Assembly (NCBI GenBank): GCA_018399795.1
Contig: JAGYOC010000114.1
Location: 1 to 20,315, forward strand
Direction: 5' to 3'
Source: Dehalococcoidales bacterium
GTDB taxonomy: Bacteria; Chloroflexota; Dehalococcoidia; Dehalococcoidales; UBA5760
DNA: 20,315 bases
The translations under genes and the position numbers were made by a program. Position 1 is the first letter of the stretch; every line of letters starts with the position of its first letter. Shown piece after piece: positions 1 to 7,794 of this stretch. The notes below the pieces were generated by a model. That model had not been told where the DNA came from. It did not search any database and worked only from the letters and a program-made list of their open reading frames with translations.

Positions 1-587
1 TCAAGCAGTCCCTGTCCCGTGATGACCTGGAGCTGGTCAGGAAGAAGGAAGAGGAAATCTTGGCTTTGAAGCCTGTTGGTGATGATGACCGCATCCGGGA
101 GAGTCTGGACTCTTTTTTCTTGGAGAAGCTCCCCGCTACCGGAATCGGCGCCATAGTGGCCGGTATAAAGCCGGTCGGGGGCAGGCGCAAAGTGGACGCC
201 CTGAACAGGTTTGCCGGGAAATATGACCAGCCGCTATCCGGGTGGGTGGTGGTGGGAGACAGCATTACCGATTTCAGAATGCTGGAGGCGGTAGATGGTT
301 CCGGGGGGCTGGCTATAGCCTTCAATGCTAACCAGTATGCAATTCCGGGTGCTACCATGGGTTTGGCCTCGACCGATATCGCCAACCTTGGGGAGGTACT
401 GAAGGGGTGGCAGAAGGGCAGGCGCAAGGAGGTAGAAAAGCTGGTCAGGGGGGAGGAGAAGTCCGGCGCCAGTGATGAGACCCGGCACTTCAGCTGGCTT
501 GCGGGAAGAGATGACCTGGATGGTATCATAGCGACTCACCAGAAGTTGAGAAATCTGGCAAGAGATGATGCCGGCAAGCTGGGATAG
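1..587 (+). CDS. HAD-superfamily phosphatase-like protein, 5' partial
   Basis: The reading frame is open from the first bases of the window, so the true start lies upstream and only the C-terminal part is visible. It carries a HAD motif IV signature, VVGDSITDFRML, followed by GLAIAFNAN, the usual way a HAD phosphatase ends its core. A Lys in GIKPVGGRRKVDAL sits upstream where the HAD motif III lysine is expected. The nucleophile motif DxDxT would be in the missing N-terminal part. The tail after about position 400 is charged and helical. The pattern resembles the archaeal-type HAD proteins sometimes labelled EhaR-like, but the substrate cannot be read. The next gene, a PfkB kinase, starts 4 bases after the stop, so the two are probably co-transcribed and may act on related metabolites. 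The HAD fold is well supported; the specific function is unknown. Confidence 0.72.
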   Translation, partial: KQSLSRDDLELVRKKEEEILALKPVGDDDRIRESLDSFFLEKLPATGIGAIVAGIKPVGGRRKVDALNRFAGKYDQPLSGWVVVGDSITDFRMLEAVDGSGGLAIAFNANQYAIPGATMGLASTDIANLGEVLKGWQKGRRKEVEKLVRGEEKSGASDETRHFSWLAGRDDLDGIIATHQKLRNLARDDAGKLG

Positions 588-591
588 GGCG

Positions 592-1578
592 ATGGCGGCA
601 AAACTCGAGGTAGTCGGTCTGGGAGCGTTGAATGTTGACCATATTTACCGGGTGGAGAGCATCCAGACCGACGGAGAGTCGGTGGTTGAAGAGGTATATA
701 CCTCCCCTGGTGGTTCCGCTGCCAATACCATTTTTGGCATGGCCAGGCTGGGGGTGGCTGCCGGTTTCTGCGGTGTCGTTGGTGATGACGATGGGGGTAG
801 GATGGTCATCGAGGATTTTACCCGGGCAGGGGTGGATACCACTCGCATAAGACAGGAAAGCGGGGTAAAAACCGGCGTCGCCTTATGCTTGAGCGACCGC
901 TCCGGGAAACGGTCCATATACGTGATACCGGCTGCCAACCGCCTGCTCGGAGGGAATGAAATCGATGCGGAGTACATCAACCGGGCAGGCATGCTGCACC
1001 TTTCCTCTTTTGCCGGTGAGGGACAACTTAAGATAGTAGTGGGGATGATGGCCAGGTTATCCGCTTCCACCAGGCTCAATTTTGCTCCCGGAGCGCTTTA
1101 TGCGGCAAGGGGGCTTGACAGGCTCGCACCCATTATTGCGAGGACACATACCCTATTCGTCAACAGGGATGAGATAAGAGCGCTTGGCGGGGATAACATC
1201 GCGGGCGCGGCCGAGAAATGTATCCGTGCAGGCTGCAGGACCGTTGCTGTGACGATGGGTTGTGGGGATAAGGTGAAAACGTCCCGTGGTGGTGCAGAGA
1301 AAGAGGTGGATGCTGCCTGCTATCTTAGAAGTTCTGATGAAGAAGAGGTAGTCAGCCCTGTTCCCGGTGAGATGCCGGGGGGCGATTCCACCGGTGCTGG
1401 CGATGCCTTCGCTGCCGGGTTTCTCTACGGGGCACTTGGGGATAAGGACTTGAAAGAATGTGGCAGACTGGGTGTTGCTGCTGCTCTGTGCTCGATGAGC
1501 CGGATAGGAGCCAGAGAGGGTTTGCCCTACCCCGAAGAGCTGATGGACTACTACCACTGGTCAACGTTGCCGGAATAG
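592..1578 (+). CDS. PfkB-family carbohydrate/nucleoside kinase
   Basis: A 328-residue ribokinase-fold (PfkB) kinase that would transfer phosphate from ATP to a sugar or nucleoside hydroxyl in the cytoplasm. Visible motifs are the N-terminal GGSAAN (residues 40-45, substrate and lid region) and the C-terminal DSTGAGDAF (about 265-273), in which Asp271 is the expected catalytic base and the Gly-rich turn forms the anion hole. I chose ATG 592 over ATG 565 because 592 lies just after the upstream stop with purine-rich sequence before it, and MAAKLEVVGLGALNVD is a normal family N-terminus; the 565 start would overlap the upstream gene by 23 bases. There is an insertion rich in Glu, Gly and Lys between about residues 225 and 262. 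The gene follows the HAD gene and converges on clpP with only 3 bases between the stop codons. The substrate is not identifiable. Confidence 0.88.
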   Translation: MAAKLEVVGLGALNVDHIYRVESIQTDGESVVEEVYTSPGGSAANTIFGMARLGVAAGFCGVVGDDDGGRMVIEDFTRAGVDTTRIRQESGVKTGVALCLSDRSGKRSIYVIPAANRLLGGNEIDAEYINRAGMLHLSSFAGEGQLKIVVGMMARLSASTRLNFAPGALYAARGLDRLAPIIARTHTLFVNRDEIRALGGDNIAGAAEKCIRAGCRTVAVTMGCGDKVKTSRGGAEKEVDAACYLRSSDEEEVVSPVPGEMPGGDSTGAGDAFAAGFLYGALGDKDLKECGRLGVAAALCSMSRIGAREGLPYPEELMDYYHWSTLPE

Positions 1579-1581
1579 CCG

Positions 1582-2208
1582 CTACTTCTTTTTCCCGGCG
1601 TCTTTTTCCTCCGAAGGTTTATGCAGCACTTCGTCCACGATGCCGTATTCCACCGCCTGTTCCGGGTTAAGATAGAAGTCACGGTCGGTATCGTGGGTAA
1701 TCTTGTCCACAGTCTGACCGGTATGTTCTACCAGGATGCCGCGTATTATTTCCTGGATGCGCATGATTTCACGGGCGGCGATTTCAATGTCGGCAGCCTG
1801 TCCTTGGGCGCCTCCGAAGGCCTGGTGCATATGTATGGTGGCGTTCGGTAAACTGAAGCGTTTTCCCCTTGCCCCGGCACACAGGAGGACGGTGCCCATG
1901 CTGGCCGCCAGCCCCACGCATATGGTAGAGACATCAGGGCGGATAAGCTGCATGGTATCATAAACGGCCAGGCCGGCGCTGATAACGCCTCCCGGGCTGT
2001 GGATGTAGAGGCTGATATCTTTGTCGGGGTCTTCCCTCTCCAGATAGAGAAGCTGGGCCACGATGATGTTGGCTACCTGGTCGTTAATTGGTGTACCCAG
2101 CATGATAATCCGCTCTTTCAACAACAGTGAATAGATATCGAAGGCCCGTTCTCCCCTGGCTCCGCTTTCGATTACCATGGGAATAACATTCTGAGGTTGT
2201 GTGCTCAT
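1582..2208 (-). CDS. clpP: ATP-dependent Clp protease proteolytic subunit
   Basis: A 208-residue ClpP, the serine peptidase that forms a double-heptamer chamber and degrades unfolded proteins fed by ClpX or ClpA/C ATPases. The catalytic triad is readable: Ser103 in [11 protein letters not shown], His128 in HMHQAFGG, and Asp177 in DTDRDF, with the family's spacing of 25 and 49 residues. The handle helix and the C-terminal [14 protein letters not shown] are typical. His128 is followed by Gln-Ala, where many ClpPs have Gln-Pro; this is a minor variation. Its ATG overlaps the tig stop as ATGA, so it is the last cistron of an aspS-tig-clpP operon and is probably translationally coupled. No clpX follows; the next gene is convergent. 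The Lys-rich tail (GKKK) ends 3 bases from the opposing kinase stop. Confidence 0.97.
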   Translation of the reverse strand: MSTQPQNVIPMVIESGARGERAFDIYSLLLKERIIMLGTPINDQVANIIVAQLLYLEREDPDKDISLYIHSPGGVISAGLAVYDTMQLIRPDVSTICVGLAASMGTVLLCAGARGKRFSLPNATIHMHQAFGGAQGQAADIEIAAREIMRIQEIIRGILVEHTGQTVDKITHDTDRDFYLNPEQAVEYGIVDEVLHKPSEEKDAGKKK

Positions 2209-3548
2209 TGCTGTCCCTCCTTTTCCTCGCTTTCTGTATTGGCTACCTGATCATCTTCGCCTTTTCCCTTACCCCCGGCTATTTCTACCAGGCGCTGCAC
2301 CGTTTTCCGGCCGGTAAGCAGATTGATGATTGAATTTCGTGGCTCCGGTCTGCTGAAGTATTTCTTGAGCTCGGCCTGCTTTTCCGGTGAAGCCTCCCTG
2401 GCGGTCTTTTCAATCTCGGCGTTTACATCGGCATCGCTGACCTCGATTCCCTCTTCCTGGCTTATTTTGCCCAGCACCAGTGAGCGGATGACCTGTTTTT
2501 CCGCCTGGGGCCTGAGTTCCTCGCGTAGCTTCTCCTCGGTCTTGTTGATGTTGGCCAGGTAATCGTCGATGTTATGGCCAGCCGCCTGCCAGCGCCTCAA
2601 CTGCTGCTCGAGCAGCCTGTCAATCTCCATTTCAATAAGAAACGGGGGGTACTCAATTTTGGAATTGTCGACTGCAGCCTGGATAATACGTTCCTCCAGG
2701 TCTCCACGGGCTCTTTCCTCGGCGGCCTTTTTCAGTCCCTCTGATATATGATCCTTGAGCTTTGCCATGTTCTCGAAGCCAGGCTCAACCCCCCGGGCGA
2801 ATTCGTCGTCTGCTTCGGGTAGCATTTCCTGCTTTACCTCGATGACCTTTACGCTGAAATGGGCCTCTTTATCTGCTATCTCTTTTTTGGGGAAATCGGC
2901 GGGAATATGGAGGTCGAACTCCTTCTCTTCGTTTATTGACATACCGCATATCTGGTCGGCAAATCCGGGTACCGGCAGCGGCTGATCTTTGCGGACCTGG
3001 TATTCGACCCCCTTGCGGTCTATCAGTGATTTGCCGTCGGCGGTGCCGTCGATATCGAGGATAACCAGGTCATTGTAATCCACCGCTCGTTCTACCGGCT
3101 CCCAGGCGGCCTGTTCATGGCGTATCCTGTCGATAACGGCATTGATGTTTTCCTCGCCTATCTGAGCCGGATTCGCCTCCATCCTTATCTCGCGGTAATT
3201 ACCCAGTTCTACGTTCGGTACCAGCGGTACGGTTGCTTTGAAGACCAGCGGTTCGTTCTGGGTGATTTCGACTGATGGCTGGGCGAAGGCTCTGATTTCC
3301 TGCTCTTTGATGGCGTTATCACACGCCTCGGGAATAAGGCTGTTCAGGGCATCCTTGAGGATGCTTTCCCTGCCGATGTAACGCTCGAGCATTGCCCGGG
3401 GGGCCTTTCCCCTGCGGAAACCGGGGACATCCGTTTTCTTTACCAGCCTGCGGTAGGCCTTTTCCATGGATTTCTCCATCTCGGCAGGCTCCATCTCGAT
3501 GTTAAGAAAGGCCTGGCAGTTCTCCGTCTTATCATGGGTTACCTTCAT
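2205..3548 (-). CDS. tig: Trigger factor, ribosome-associated chaperone
   Basis: A 447-residue trigger factor, the chaperone that binds ribosomal protein uL23 at the exit tunnel and shields nascent chains. The ribosome-binding signature GFRRGKAP is at residues 43-50, exactly the canonical place. A central FKBP-like peptidyl-prolyl isomerase domain spans about 150-245, beginning near [14 protein letters not shown] and including [12 protein letters not shown] helical C-terminal chaperone domain runs from about 250 to 430, ending in a short acidic, glutamine-rich tail. Length matches the family. It is the middle cistron on the minus strand: its ATG overlaps the aspS stop by 4 bases and its stop overlaps the clpP start by 4 bases. 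Pairing tig with clpP is a common bacterial arrangement that links folding to degradation; aspS as the leader is less usual. Confidence 0.97.
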   Translation of the reverse strand: MKVTHDKTENCQAFLNIEMEPAEMEKSMEKAYRRLVKKTDVPGFRRGKAPRAMLERYIGRESILKDALNSLIPEACDNAIKEQEIRAFAQPSVEITQNEPLVFKATVPLVPNVELGNYREIRMEANPAQIGEENINAVIDRIRHEQAAWEPVERAVDYNDLVILDIDGTADGKSLIDRKGVEYQVRKDQPLPVPGFADQICGMSINEEKEFDLHIPADFPKKEIADKEAHFSVKVIEVKQEMLPEADDEFARGVEPGFENMAKLKDHISEGLKKAAEERARGDLEERIIQAAVDNSKIEYPPFLIEMEIDRLLEQQLRRWQAAGHNIDDYLANINKTEEKLREELRPQAEKQVIRSLVLGKISQEEGIEVSDADVNAEIEKTAREASPEKQAELKKYFSRPEPRNSIINLLTGRKTVQRLVEIAGGKGKGEDDQVANTESEEKEGQQ

Positions 3549-5341
3549 TCTTCCTCCCGCAACAGCAGATGTAGCTGTGCCAGTTGCTCCTCAGTGACCG
3601 GCGAAGGGGCACTGAAAGTCAGGTCGATGGCGTCCTGGGTTTTGGGGAAGGCGATTACCTCCCGGATGGTGTTTTCCCCGGCCAGTAGCATCACCAGGCG
3701 GTCGATGCCGAGGGCTATCCCTCCGTGTGGTGGAGCGCCGTATTCAAAGGCTTCCAGCATATGACCGAAGAGCTGTTCGAACTCATCGTCGCCGTAGCCC
3801 AGCAACCGGAAAACCTGTTTCTGCATCTCGCTCCGGTAGATTCTGAGGCTGCCTCCGCCTATCTCGTAGCCGTTACAGATAATATCGTAGTGTCTGCCCC
3901 GCACCTTTTCCGGGCTGCTCCCCATAAGCGCTATATCCTCCTCCCGGGGCGCGGTAAAGGGGTGGTGTTCGGAATCCCAACGCTTAATTTTATTATCCCA
4001 GTGGAAGAGAGGGAAGTCCCGGATGAAGGCAAAGGCAAGCAGGTTCTTGTCAGCAAGATCGAGCCGGTTCCCCATCTCCATGCGTAGATCACCCAAGGCG
4101 GAGCTCACCACGCTGTCATTACCTGCGACAATGAGCATCAGGTCTCCAACGGTGGCGCCTATCCGTTCCGCCATCTGTCTGACCTGCTCCAGAGTGAGGA
4201 ACTTGCTCGCTACCGACTTCACCATGTCCATCGTCAGATCGTCCATAGATATGCCCGGCTCGCCCAGGGCGATGGTGACCAGGCCGCCTGCTCCTGTCTG
4301 TCTTACCCTACGGTTGAGTTCGTCGAGCTGGCGGCGTGAATACCCGCCACAGCCCGGAGCAGCAATACCCTTTATCCTGCCTCCTTCACCGGCTACGGAG
4401 CGGAAAATGGCGAAATCGGTTTCCCCGGCGATGTCGGTAAGGTCGGCTATCTCCATGCCAAAACGAAGGTCGGGCTTGTCGCTGCCGTAGTGTTCCATTG
4501 CCTCGGTATAGCTGAGGTGGGGGAACGGCTTGAGAATGCTCATATCTGGCTTTACCTCCGCCACCATTCCAATGAAAAGTTCCTCGAAGAGATTCAGTAT
4601 ATCCTCTTCGTCGATGAAGCTCATCTCCAGGTCGAGCTGGGTGAACTCGGGCTGCCGGTCGGCACGGGTGTCCTCATCGCGGAAGCACCTGGCTATCTGG
4701 AAGTATTTCTCCATACCGGCCACCATCAGGAGCTGCTTTATCTGCTGGGGTGATTGGGGTAGGGCATAGAACTTGCCGGCATGGAGGCGGCTGGGAACCA
4801 GATAATCCCTGGCCCCCTCCGGAGTGCTCTTTATCAGGATGGGGGTTTCTACCTCGATGAATCCCCGCTCATCGAGAAAATCACGGATGTACTTTATTGT
4901 CCTGTGGCGCAGGATGAGGTTCTTCTTCATACGGCTGCGCCGGATGTCGAGGTAGCGGTATCTCAGGCGCAGGCTTTCCTCGACATCGGAATCCTCGTTG
5001 ATGTAGAAGGGCGGAGTTCTTGCCTGGTTGAGTATCTCGGCGCTTTTTGCAATTATCTCTACATACCCGGTAGCCAATTTGGGGTTCTCCGTACCTGCGG
5101 GACGTGCCGTAACCTTGCCGGTTATCCTGACGACGTATTCGCTGCGCATTCTGCTGGCGGTCTCATGGCATTCCCCGGCAATTTCCGGGTTGAAGGCTAT
5201 CTGGGTTGTGCCCTCTTTATCGCGCAGGTCGATAAATATCAGCCCGCCGTGGTCCCGTCTCCGGTCAACCCACCCGGCGAGAGATACCTCGGTGCCGATA
5301 TGCTTCCTATTCAGTTCTCCGCAGCTATGGGTTTTTAACAA
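3545..5341 (-). CDS. aspS: Aspartyl-tRNA synthetase, probably non-discriminating (Asp/Asn)
   Basis: A 598-residue bacterial-type class IIb AspRS that charges tRNA with aspartate. The N-terminal OB-fold anticodon-binding domain covers about residues 1-105. Class II motif 2 appears as FRDEDTRADRQPEFTQLD, motif 3 as GIALGIDRLVMLLAG near the C-terminus, and the bacterial GAD insertion lies between. The start is TTG at 5341, with AGAGGA a few bases upstream and a good promoter at 5371-5400; MLKTHSCGELN is a normal AspRS N-terminus. His31 in RRRDHGGL and Gly83 in RPAGTENP are the residues reported for non-discriminating bacterial AspRS (H31/G82 region in Pseudomonas), so the enzyme may also make Asp-tRNA-Asn for GatCAB amidation. 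That specificity is inferred; the synthetase identity is firm. First gene of the aspS-tig-clpP operon. Confidence 0.97.
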   Translation of the reverse strand: MLKTHSCGELNRKHIGTEVSLAGWVDRRRDHGGLIFIDLRDKEGTTQIAFNPEIAGECHETASRMRSEYVVRITGKVTARPAGTENPKLATGYVEIIAKSAEILNQARTPPFYINEDSDVEESLRLRYRYLDIRRSRMKKNLILRHRTIKYIRDFLDERGFIEVETPILIKSTPEGARDYLVPSRLHAGKFYALPQSPQQIKQLLMVAGMEKYFQIARCFRDEDTRADRQPEFTQLDLEMSFIDEEDILNLFEELFIGMVAEVKPDMSILKPFPHLSYTEAMEHYGSDKPDLRFGMEIADLTDIAGETDFAIFRSVAGEGGRIKGIAAPGCGGYSRRQLDELNRRVRQTGAGGLVTIALGEPGISMDDLTMDMVKSVASKFLTLEQVRQMAERIGATVGDLMLIVAGNDSVVSSALGDLRMEMGNRLDLADKNLLAFAFIRDFPLFHWDNKIKRWDSEHHPFTAPREEDIALMGSSPEKVRGRHYDIICNGYEIGGGSLRIYRSEMQKQVFRLLGYGDDEFEQLFGHMLEAFEYGAPPHGGIALGIDRLVMLLAGENTIREVIAFPKTQDAIDLTFSAPSPVTEEQLAQLHLLLREEE

Positions 5342-5370
5342 AAAAGTCCTCTGGGAAAAGATATACGCTG

Positions 5371-5400
5371 ATTATAGCCCATATCGAGTGCGCTCTTCAA
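5371..5400 (-). promoter_or_regulatory. Probable sigma70-type promoter of aspS-tig-clpP
   Basis: On the minus strand a perfect -10 TATAAT (5376-5371) is preceded by TTGAAG (5400-5395) with an 18-base spacer. Transcription would start near 5364, giving a leader of about 23 bases before the TTG start of aspS. The Shine-Dalgarno AGAGGA falls inside that leader. Placement and strand fit the operon; the remainder of 5401-5541 shows no gene. Confidence 0.65.
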
Positions 5401-5541
5401 ACACAGGTGACAGGCCGGCAGGGCTATTGTGGAAGGAGAGCGCGAACTGCCAGATAGGCGAGAGATTGACCTTAACGGAACTTAAGATAGAATAGAAGTC
5501 AATCCATTTGCTTTGGTAGAGGTATCCCGACCGGTCTGATA

Positions 5542-5901
5542 TTAGCGTGAATGGGAGTGGTCTGTTTCGAGCTTACCTCGCCGCGACTCGACGAGCACGT
5601 TGTTGATGAAGTCCATAGGTATCTTGCTCATCTTGGCGATTTCCATTACCGATTCCTGGAATACGTCGCTCAGGTGCCACGATTCCTTGCACTTGGCCAG
5701 CAGGCTGGTAAAGGCGCTCTGAAGCTCTCCGATGGAGGCCTCTTCTTCGTGCAACTCCAGGCACTGCTCGCAGTCGGCGGCGACATCGATGAAATCTCGC
5801 AGACTGTCCTGAAGCAACTCCCCTTCGCGCGACAAAAACCTCTTGGCAAGCTCAAGTTGTTCTTTGTTAACCTTTAGACTATAGACAACTAGATCACCCA
5901 T
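5542..5901 (-). CDS. Hypothetical small helical protein
   Basis: A 119-residue protein that I do not recognise. I prefer the ATG at 5901 over the ATG at 5916 because GGGGGGTGG sits at Shine-Dalgarno distance from 5901 and would otherwise be coding. The sequence is charged and predicted mostly helical (for example KVNKEQLELAKRFLSREGE and ESVMEIAKMSKIPMDFINN), with no signal peptide or membrane segment. It has three cysteines, two of them in DCEQCLEL, too few for an obvious zinc site. The tail is hydrophilic (KLETDHSHSR). It is a single-gene unit with its own promoter and is oriented away from the neighbouring tRNA. Reality as a gene is supported by the good ribosome site, the promoter and a normal amino-acid composition. 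Confidence 0.7.
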   Translation of the reverse strand: MGDLVVYSLKVNKEQLELAKRFLSREGELLQDSLRDFIDVAADCEQCLELHEEEASIGELQSAFTSLLAKCKESWHLSDVFQESVMEIAKMSKIPMDFINNVLVESRRGKLETDHSHSR

Positions 5902-5941
5902 AATTCCACCCCCCATTGAGGCTTCAGAAGTCTATAGCATT

Positions 5942-5970
5942 ATCGTACCGCAAGGTAAATTTTTTGTCAA
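5942..5970 (-). promoter_or_regulatory. Probable promoter of the small hypothetical gene
   Basis: On the minus strand a consensus -35 TTGACA (5970-5965) is followed after 17 bases by TACGAT (5947-5942), a 4/6 match to the -10 hexamer. The predicted start near 5935 leaves about 34 bases of leader before the ATG at 5901. Confidence 0.6.
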
Positions 5971-5996
5971 TAATAAAAACGGGCTGGCGTAAAATA

Positions 5997-6025
5997 TTGC
6001 ACTACGCCCCCAGGTCTGGTAAACT
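5997..6025 (+). promoter_or_regulatory. Probable promoter of tRNA-Lys
   Basis: TTGCAC (5997-6002), a 17-base spacer and TAAACT (6020-6025) place a transcription start near 6032, six bases before the mature 5' end of the tRNA. The same TAAACT -10 variant recurs in the SDR promoter. Confidence 0.55.
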
Positions 6026-6037
6026 CAGCTATGGTAT

Positions 6038-6113
6038 GGGCCGCTAGCTCAACTGGCAGAGCAGCTGACTCTTAATCAGCAGGTTAGAGGTTCGATTCCT
6101 CTGCGGCTCACCA
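6038..6113 (+). tRNA. tRNA-Lys (anticodon CTT), CCA encoded
   Basis: A complete 76-base cloverleaf. The acceptor stem GGGCCGC pairs with GCGGCTC (one G-U). The D arm GCTC...GAGC contains the AACTGGCA loop. The anticodon stem GCTGA/TCAGC closes the loop CTCTTAA, giving anticodon CTT, which reads the Lys codon AAG. The T arm is AGAGG-TTCGATT-CCTCT. The discriminator is A (6110) and CCA is encoded at 6111-6113. It is preceded by its own promoter and followed directly by an A+T-rich region with an MFS gene, the classic setting for insertions at tRNA genes, although no second copy of the tRNA 3' end was seen in the window. Confidence 0.98.
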
Positions 6114-6207
6114 TTTTCCAAGCTGCCCAATAAACACAAGAATTTGAGCATTTTATACCACGCCAATCTTGTATTTGGTCCTGTAGAATTAATACCACCC
6201 AAACCTT

Positions 6208-6236
6208 CATGATAAGATAACGAAGGTGTTATCATG
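6208..6236 (+). promoter_or_regulatory. Overlapping inverted repeats around the MFS start codon
   Basis: CATGATAA (6208-6215) and TTATCATG (6229-6236) form an 8-bp inverted repeat whose right arm contains the start codon. Inside it, GATAAC (6216-6221) and GTTATC (6228-6233) form a second, mutually exclusive 6-bp repeat that places the Shine-Dalgarno-like GAAGGT (6222-6227) in its loop. This could be a translation-control hairpin or a DNA operator; the sequence alone does not decide. Confidence 0.45.
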
Positions 6237-7448
6237 CCCCGGAAAATACTTGTAAGTGCCTTTTTCGTATACTTTAGCCTGTTTACATCTATAATGTGTG
6301 TTCCTCCTATGGAACACATTATAAGAGAAGAATTATTACTGACGCATGCTGAAACAGGCATGCTCTTTGCCATACCATTTCTAATGCTGGTAGGACTGGC
6401 TATCCCGGCTGGACGTACTGCCGATCTAATAGGCGTCAGAAAATCTGCTGGCATCGGAATTGTCATATTGGCTGTGGGTTCCATGTTAAAGAGCACAAGC
6501 ACGGATGCCTCCAGTCTGTTTATATTCACCTTTATTTGTGGTGCCGGGTTCGGCTGGATATTTCCCACCTTGCCCAAGTTTGTGAGCACCTGGATTTCCC
6601 GGGAGAGATCCGGTAGGACTACAGGAATACTTGTCAGCGGTTTGGCTGCTGGTAGCGCCATGGCTATGGCCCTCACCATGCCTTTTATTTACCCCGTAAC
6701 AGGCACCTTTCAGGGTGCCTTCTTCATATGGAGCATACTACCTGCTGTGGCGGCCATTTTGTGGTGGACGTTAGTTAGAGAACCTTTAGAATATGGCATC
6801 GATAATCGGTCGGCGACCAAAAATCCTGCGCAAATATTCTCTTTATTGCGTAACAAGAATCTGTGGTTAATTGCTGCGCTGCTATTCTTAAACGAATTCT
6901 TTATTATGACCTGGTTTGGATGGAGCCCCTCATTGTTAATTTTAAAGGGCGCTAAGCCGGATATTGCCGGACTGATAAGCTCGATAACTGTCTGGGTAAG
7001 TATACCTGCTGCTTTCTTTATGACCAGAGCGGCCTATAAAATGGGTGTAAGGAGGCCATTTCTCTGGATACCTTCTATCATCTTGGCCTTTGCTGCCTGG
7101 GGCGCGATACATATGAATTTAACAATAAGCTGGCTGATTATGGCTCTTGTAGGAGTTGCTGAGGTTACCAGGTTTGCGACAGTATTGGCACTCCCGGTAG
7201 ATATAATGTCCAAGAGGCAGGTGGGAATTGCCAGCGGTTTGGTTATGTCCATTGGTTATGCAGGAGGGTTCATCGGGCCCTGGATAACCGGGCGAATTAT
7301 GGACATTACAAAGAATTTCGATATTTCTCTATTAATTCTCGTTGGTATATCCATAGCTTCGGTTGGTATCGCATTCAAAATACCGGAAACCGGGGCAAAG
7401 GCATCAACATATGAGAGGGTGAACCTGCGGACAGAAACGGGGAATTAA
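6234..7448 (+). CDS. MFS transporter, CynX/NimT- or NarK-like
   Basis: A 404-residue integral membrane protein with about twelve hydrophobic segments, consistent with the major facilitator superfamily. The loop between helices 2 and 3 reads GRTADLIGVRKS, a variant of the MFS G-x-x-x-D-x-x-G-x-R-K signature. A second related loop, RAAYKMGVRRP, sits in the C-terminal half, as expected from the internal duplication. Segments such as GMLFAIPFLMLVGLAIPAG and ASGLVMSIGYAGGFIGPWITG resemble CynX/NimT and nitrate/nitrite-type anion porters, but the substrate is not readable. The start ATG lies inside an inverted repeat with GAAGGT as ribosome site. The gene is visibly more A+T-rich (many TTA, ATA and AAT codons) than the flanking operons and directly follows the tRNA-Lys, which suggests later acquisition. 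No co-transcribed partner is present. Confidence 0.88.
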   Translation: MPRKILVSAFFVYFSLFTSIMCVPPMEHIIREELLLTHAETGMLFAIPFLMLVGLAIPAGRTADLIGVRKSAGIGIVILAVGSMLKSTSTDASSLFIFTFICGAGFGWIFPTLPKFVSTWISRERSGRTTGILVSGLAAGSAMAMALTMPFIYPVTGTFQGAFFIWSILPAVAAILWWTLVREPLEYGIDNRSATKNPAQIFSLLRNKNLWLIAALLFLNEFFIMTWFGWSPSLLILKGAKPDIAGLISSITVWVSIPAAFFMTRAAYKMGVRRPFLWIPSIILAFAAWGAIHMNLTISWLIMALVGVAEVTRFATVLALPVDIMSKRQVGIASGLVMSIGYAGGFIGPWITGRIMDITKNFDISLLILVGISIASVGIAFKIPETGAKASTYERVNLRTETGN

Positions 7449-7587
7449 ATTTCACAGAATTACCTATGATTCATACCTGAATTGATATTGCCTCTACTTC
7501 TCTTTTTTAAATTATGGTAATTATAAAGTCGGGTAATCGATATGTAGCTATAGATACAAATAAGTAACAGAAGTCACGAAGGTGTAA
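7449..7587. other. A+T-rich intergenic stretch, no gene seen
   Basis: Between the MFS stop and the coding debris downstream I see no open frame with a ribosome site, no RNA gene and no convincing terminator for the MFS gene. Short A/T runs and the loose repeat of CGTAATCGTAATTCG just beyond it are the only structure. Confidence 0.5.
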
Positions 7588-7735
7588 TCGCCGAGTCGTA
7601 ATCGTAATTCGTCCAAAGCTTCTGACTTTCCGAAATACGCTCACTATGATGAGCATATATTAGTATTTGGAGCGATGAAGTATTGAATCCGCACAACAAT
7701 TACGACAAGCACTCAAAAAGTTGGATAAGAAATAA
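7588..7735 (+). pseudogene. Possible frameshifted C-terminal coding remnant
   Basis: From 7588 one frame reads ...FPKYAHYDEHILVFGAMKY and then stops at 7684-7686. Removing one T at 7684 moves into a frame that continues as ESAQQLRQALKKLDKK and ends at TAA 7733-7735. Both halves look like real protein, whereas 5' of 7588 all frames are broken. The helical, Lys-rich end after a Tyr-Ala-His faintly recalls the C-terminus of tyrosine recombinases, which would fit the position near a tRNA, but the match is too short to claim. No start codon or ribosome site goes with it. Confidence 0.3.
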
Positions 7736-7765
7736 AACCAGGGGGACGCATATAGCGTCCCCCTG
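7731..7765 (-). terminator. Intrinsic terminator of the minus-strand remnant gene
   Basis: A perfect 11-bp stem (7739-7749 with 7755-7765, core GGGGGACGC/GCGTCCCCC) closes a 5-base loop ATATA. Read on the minus strand it is followed by GTTTTATT, a U-rich tract; on the plus strand the following bases are not U-rich. It lies 29 bases past the stop of the truncated surface-protein gene. Confidence 0.8.
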
Positions 7766-7794
7766 ATTACAATTAGAAGAACTGTTAATAATTA

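Noticed and set aside
4781..5338. Plus-strand open frames of 120-185 codons opposite aspS
   Set aside because: AspRS motifs 2 and 3 and the OB fold fix the coding strand; the antisense frames carry no recognisable features.
6090..6113. An attachment site with a direct repeat of the tRNA-Lys 3' end
   Set aside because: I found no second copy of the tRNA 3' end in the window; similarity to the T-arm at 14969 is limited to the generic GGTTCGA core.
6044..6679. A 211-codon minus-strand open frame across the tRNA and the start of the MFS gene
   Set aside because: It runs antisense through a perfect tRNA cloverleaf and a membrane protein with clear motifs, has no ribosome site and no protein-like pattern; it is a shadow.
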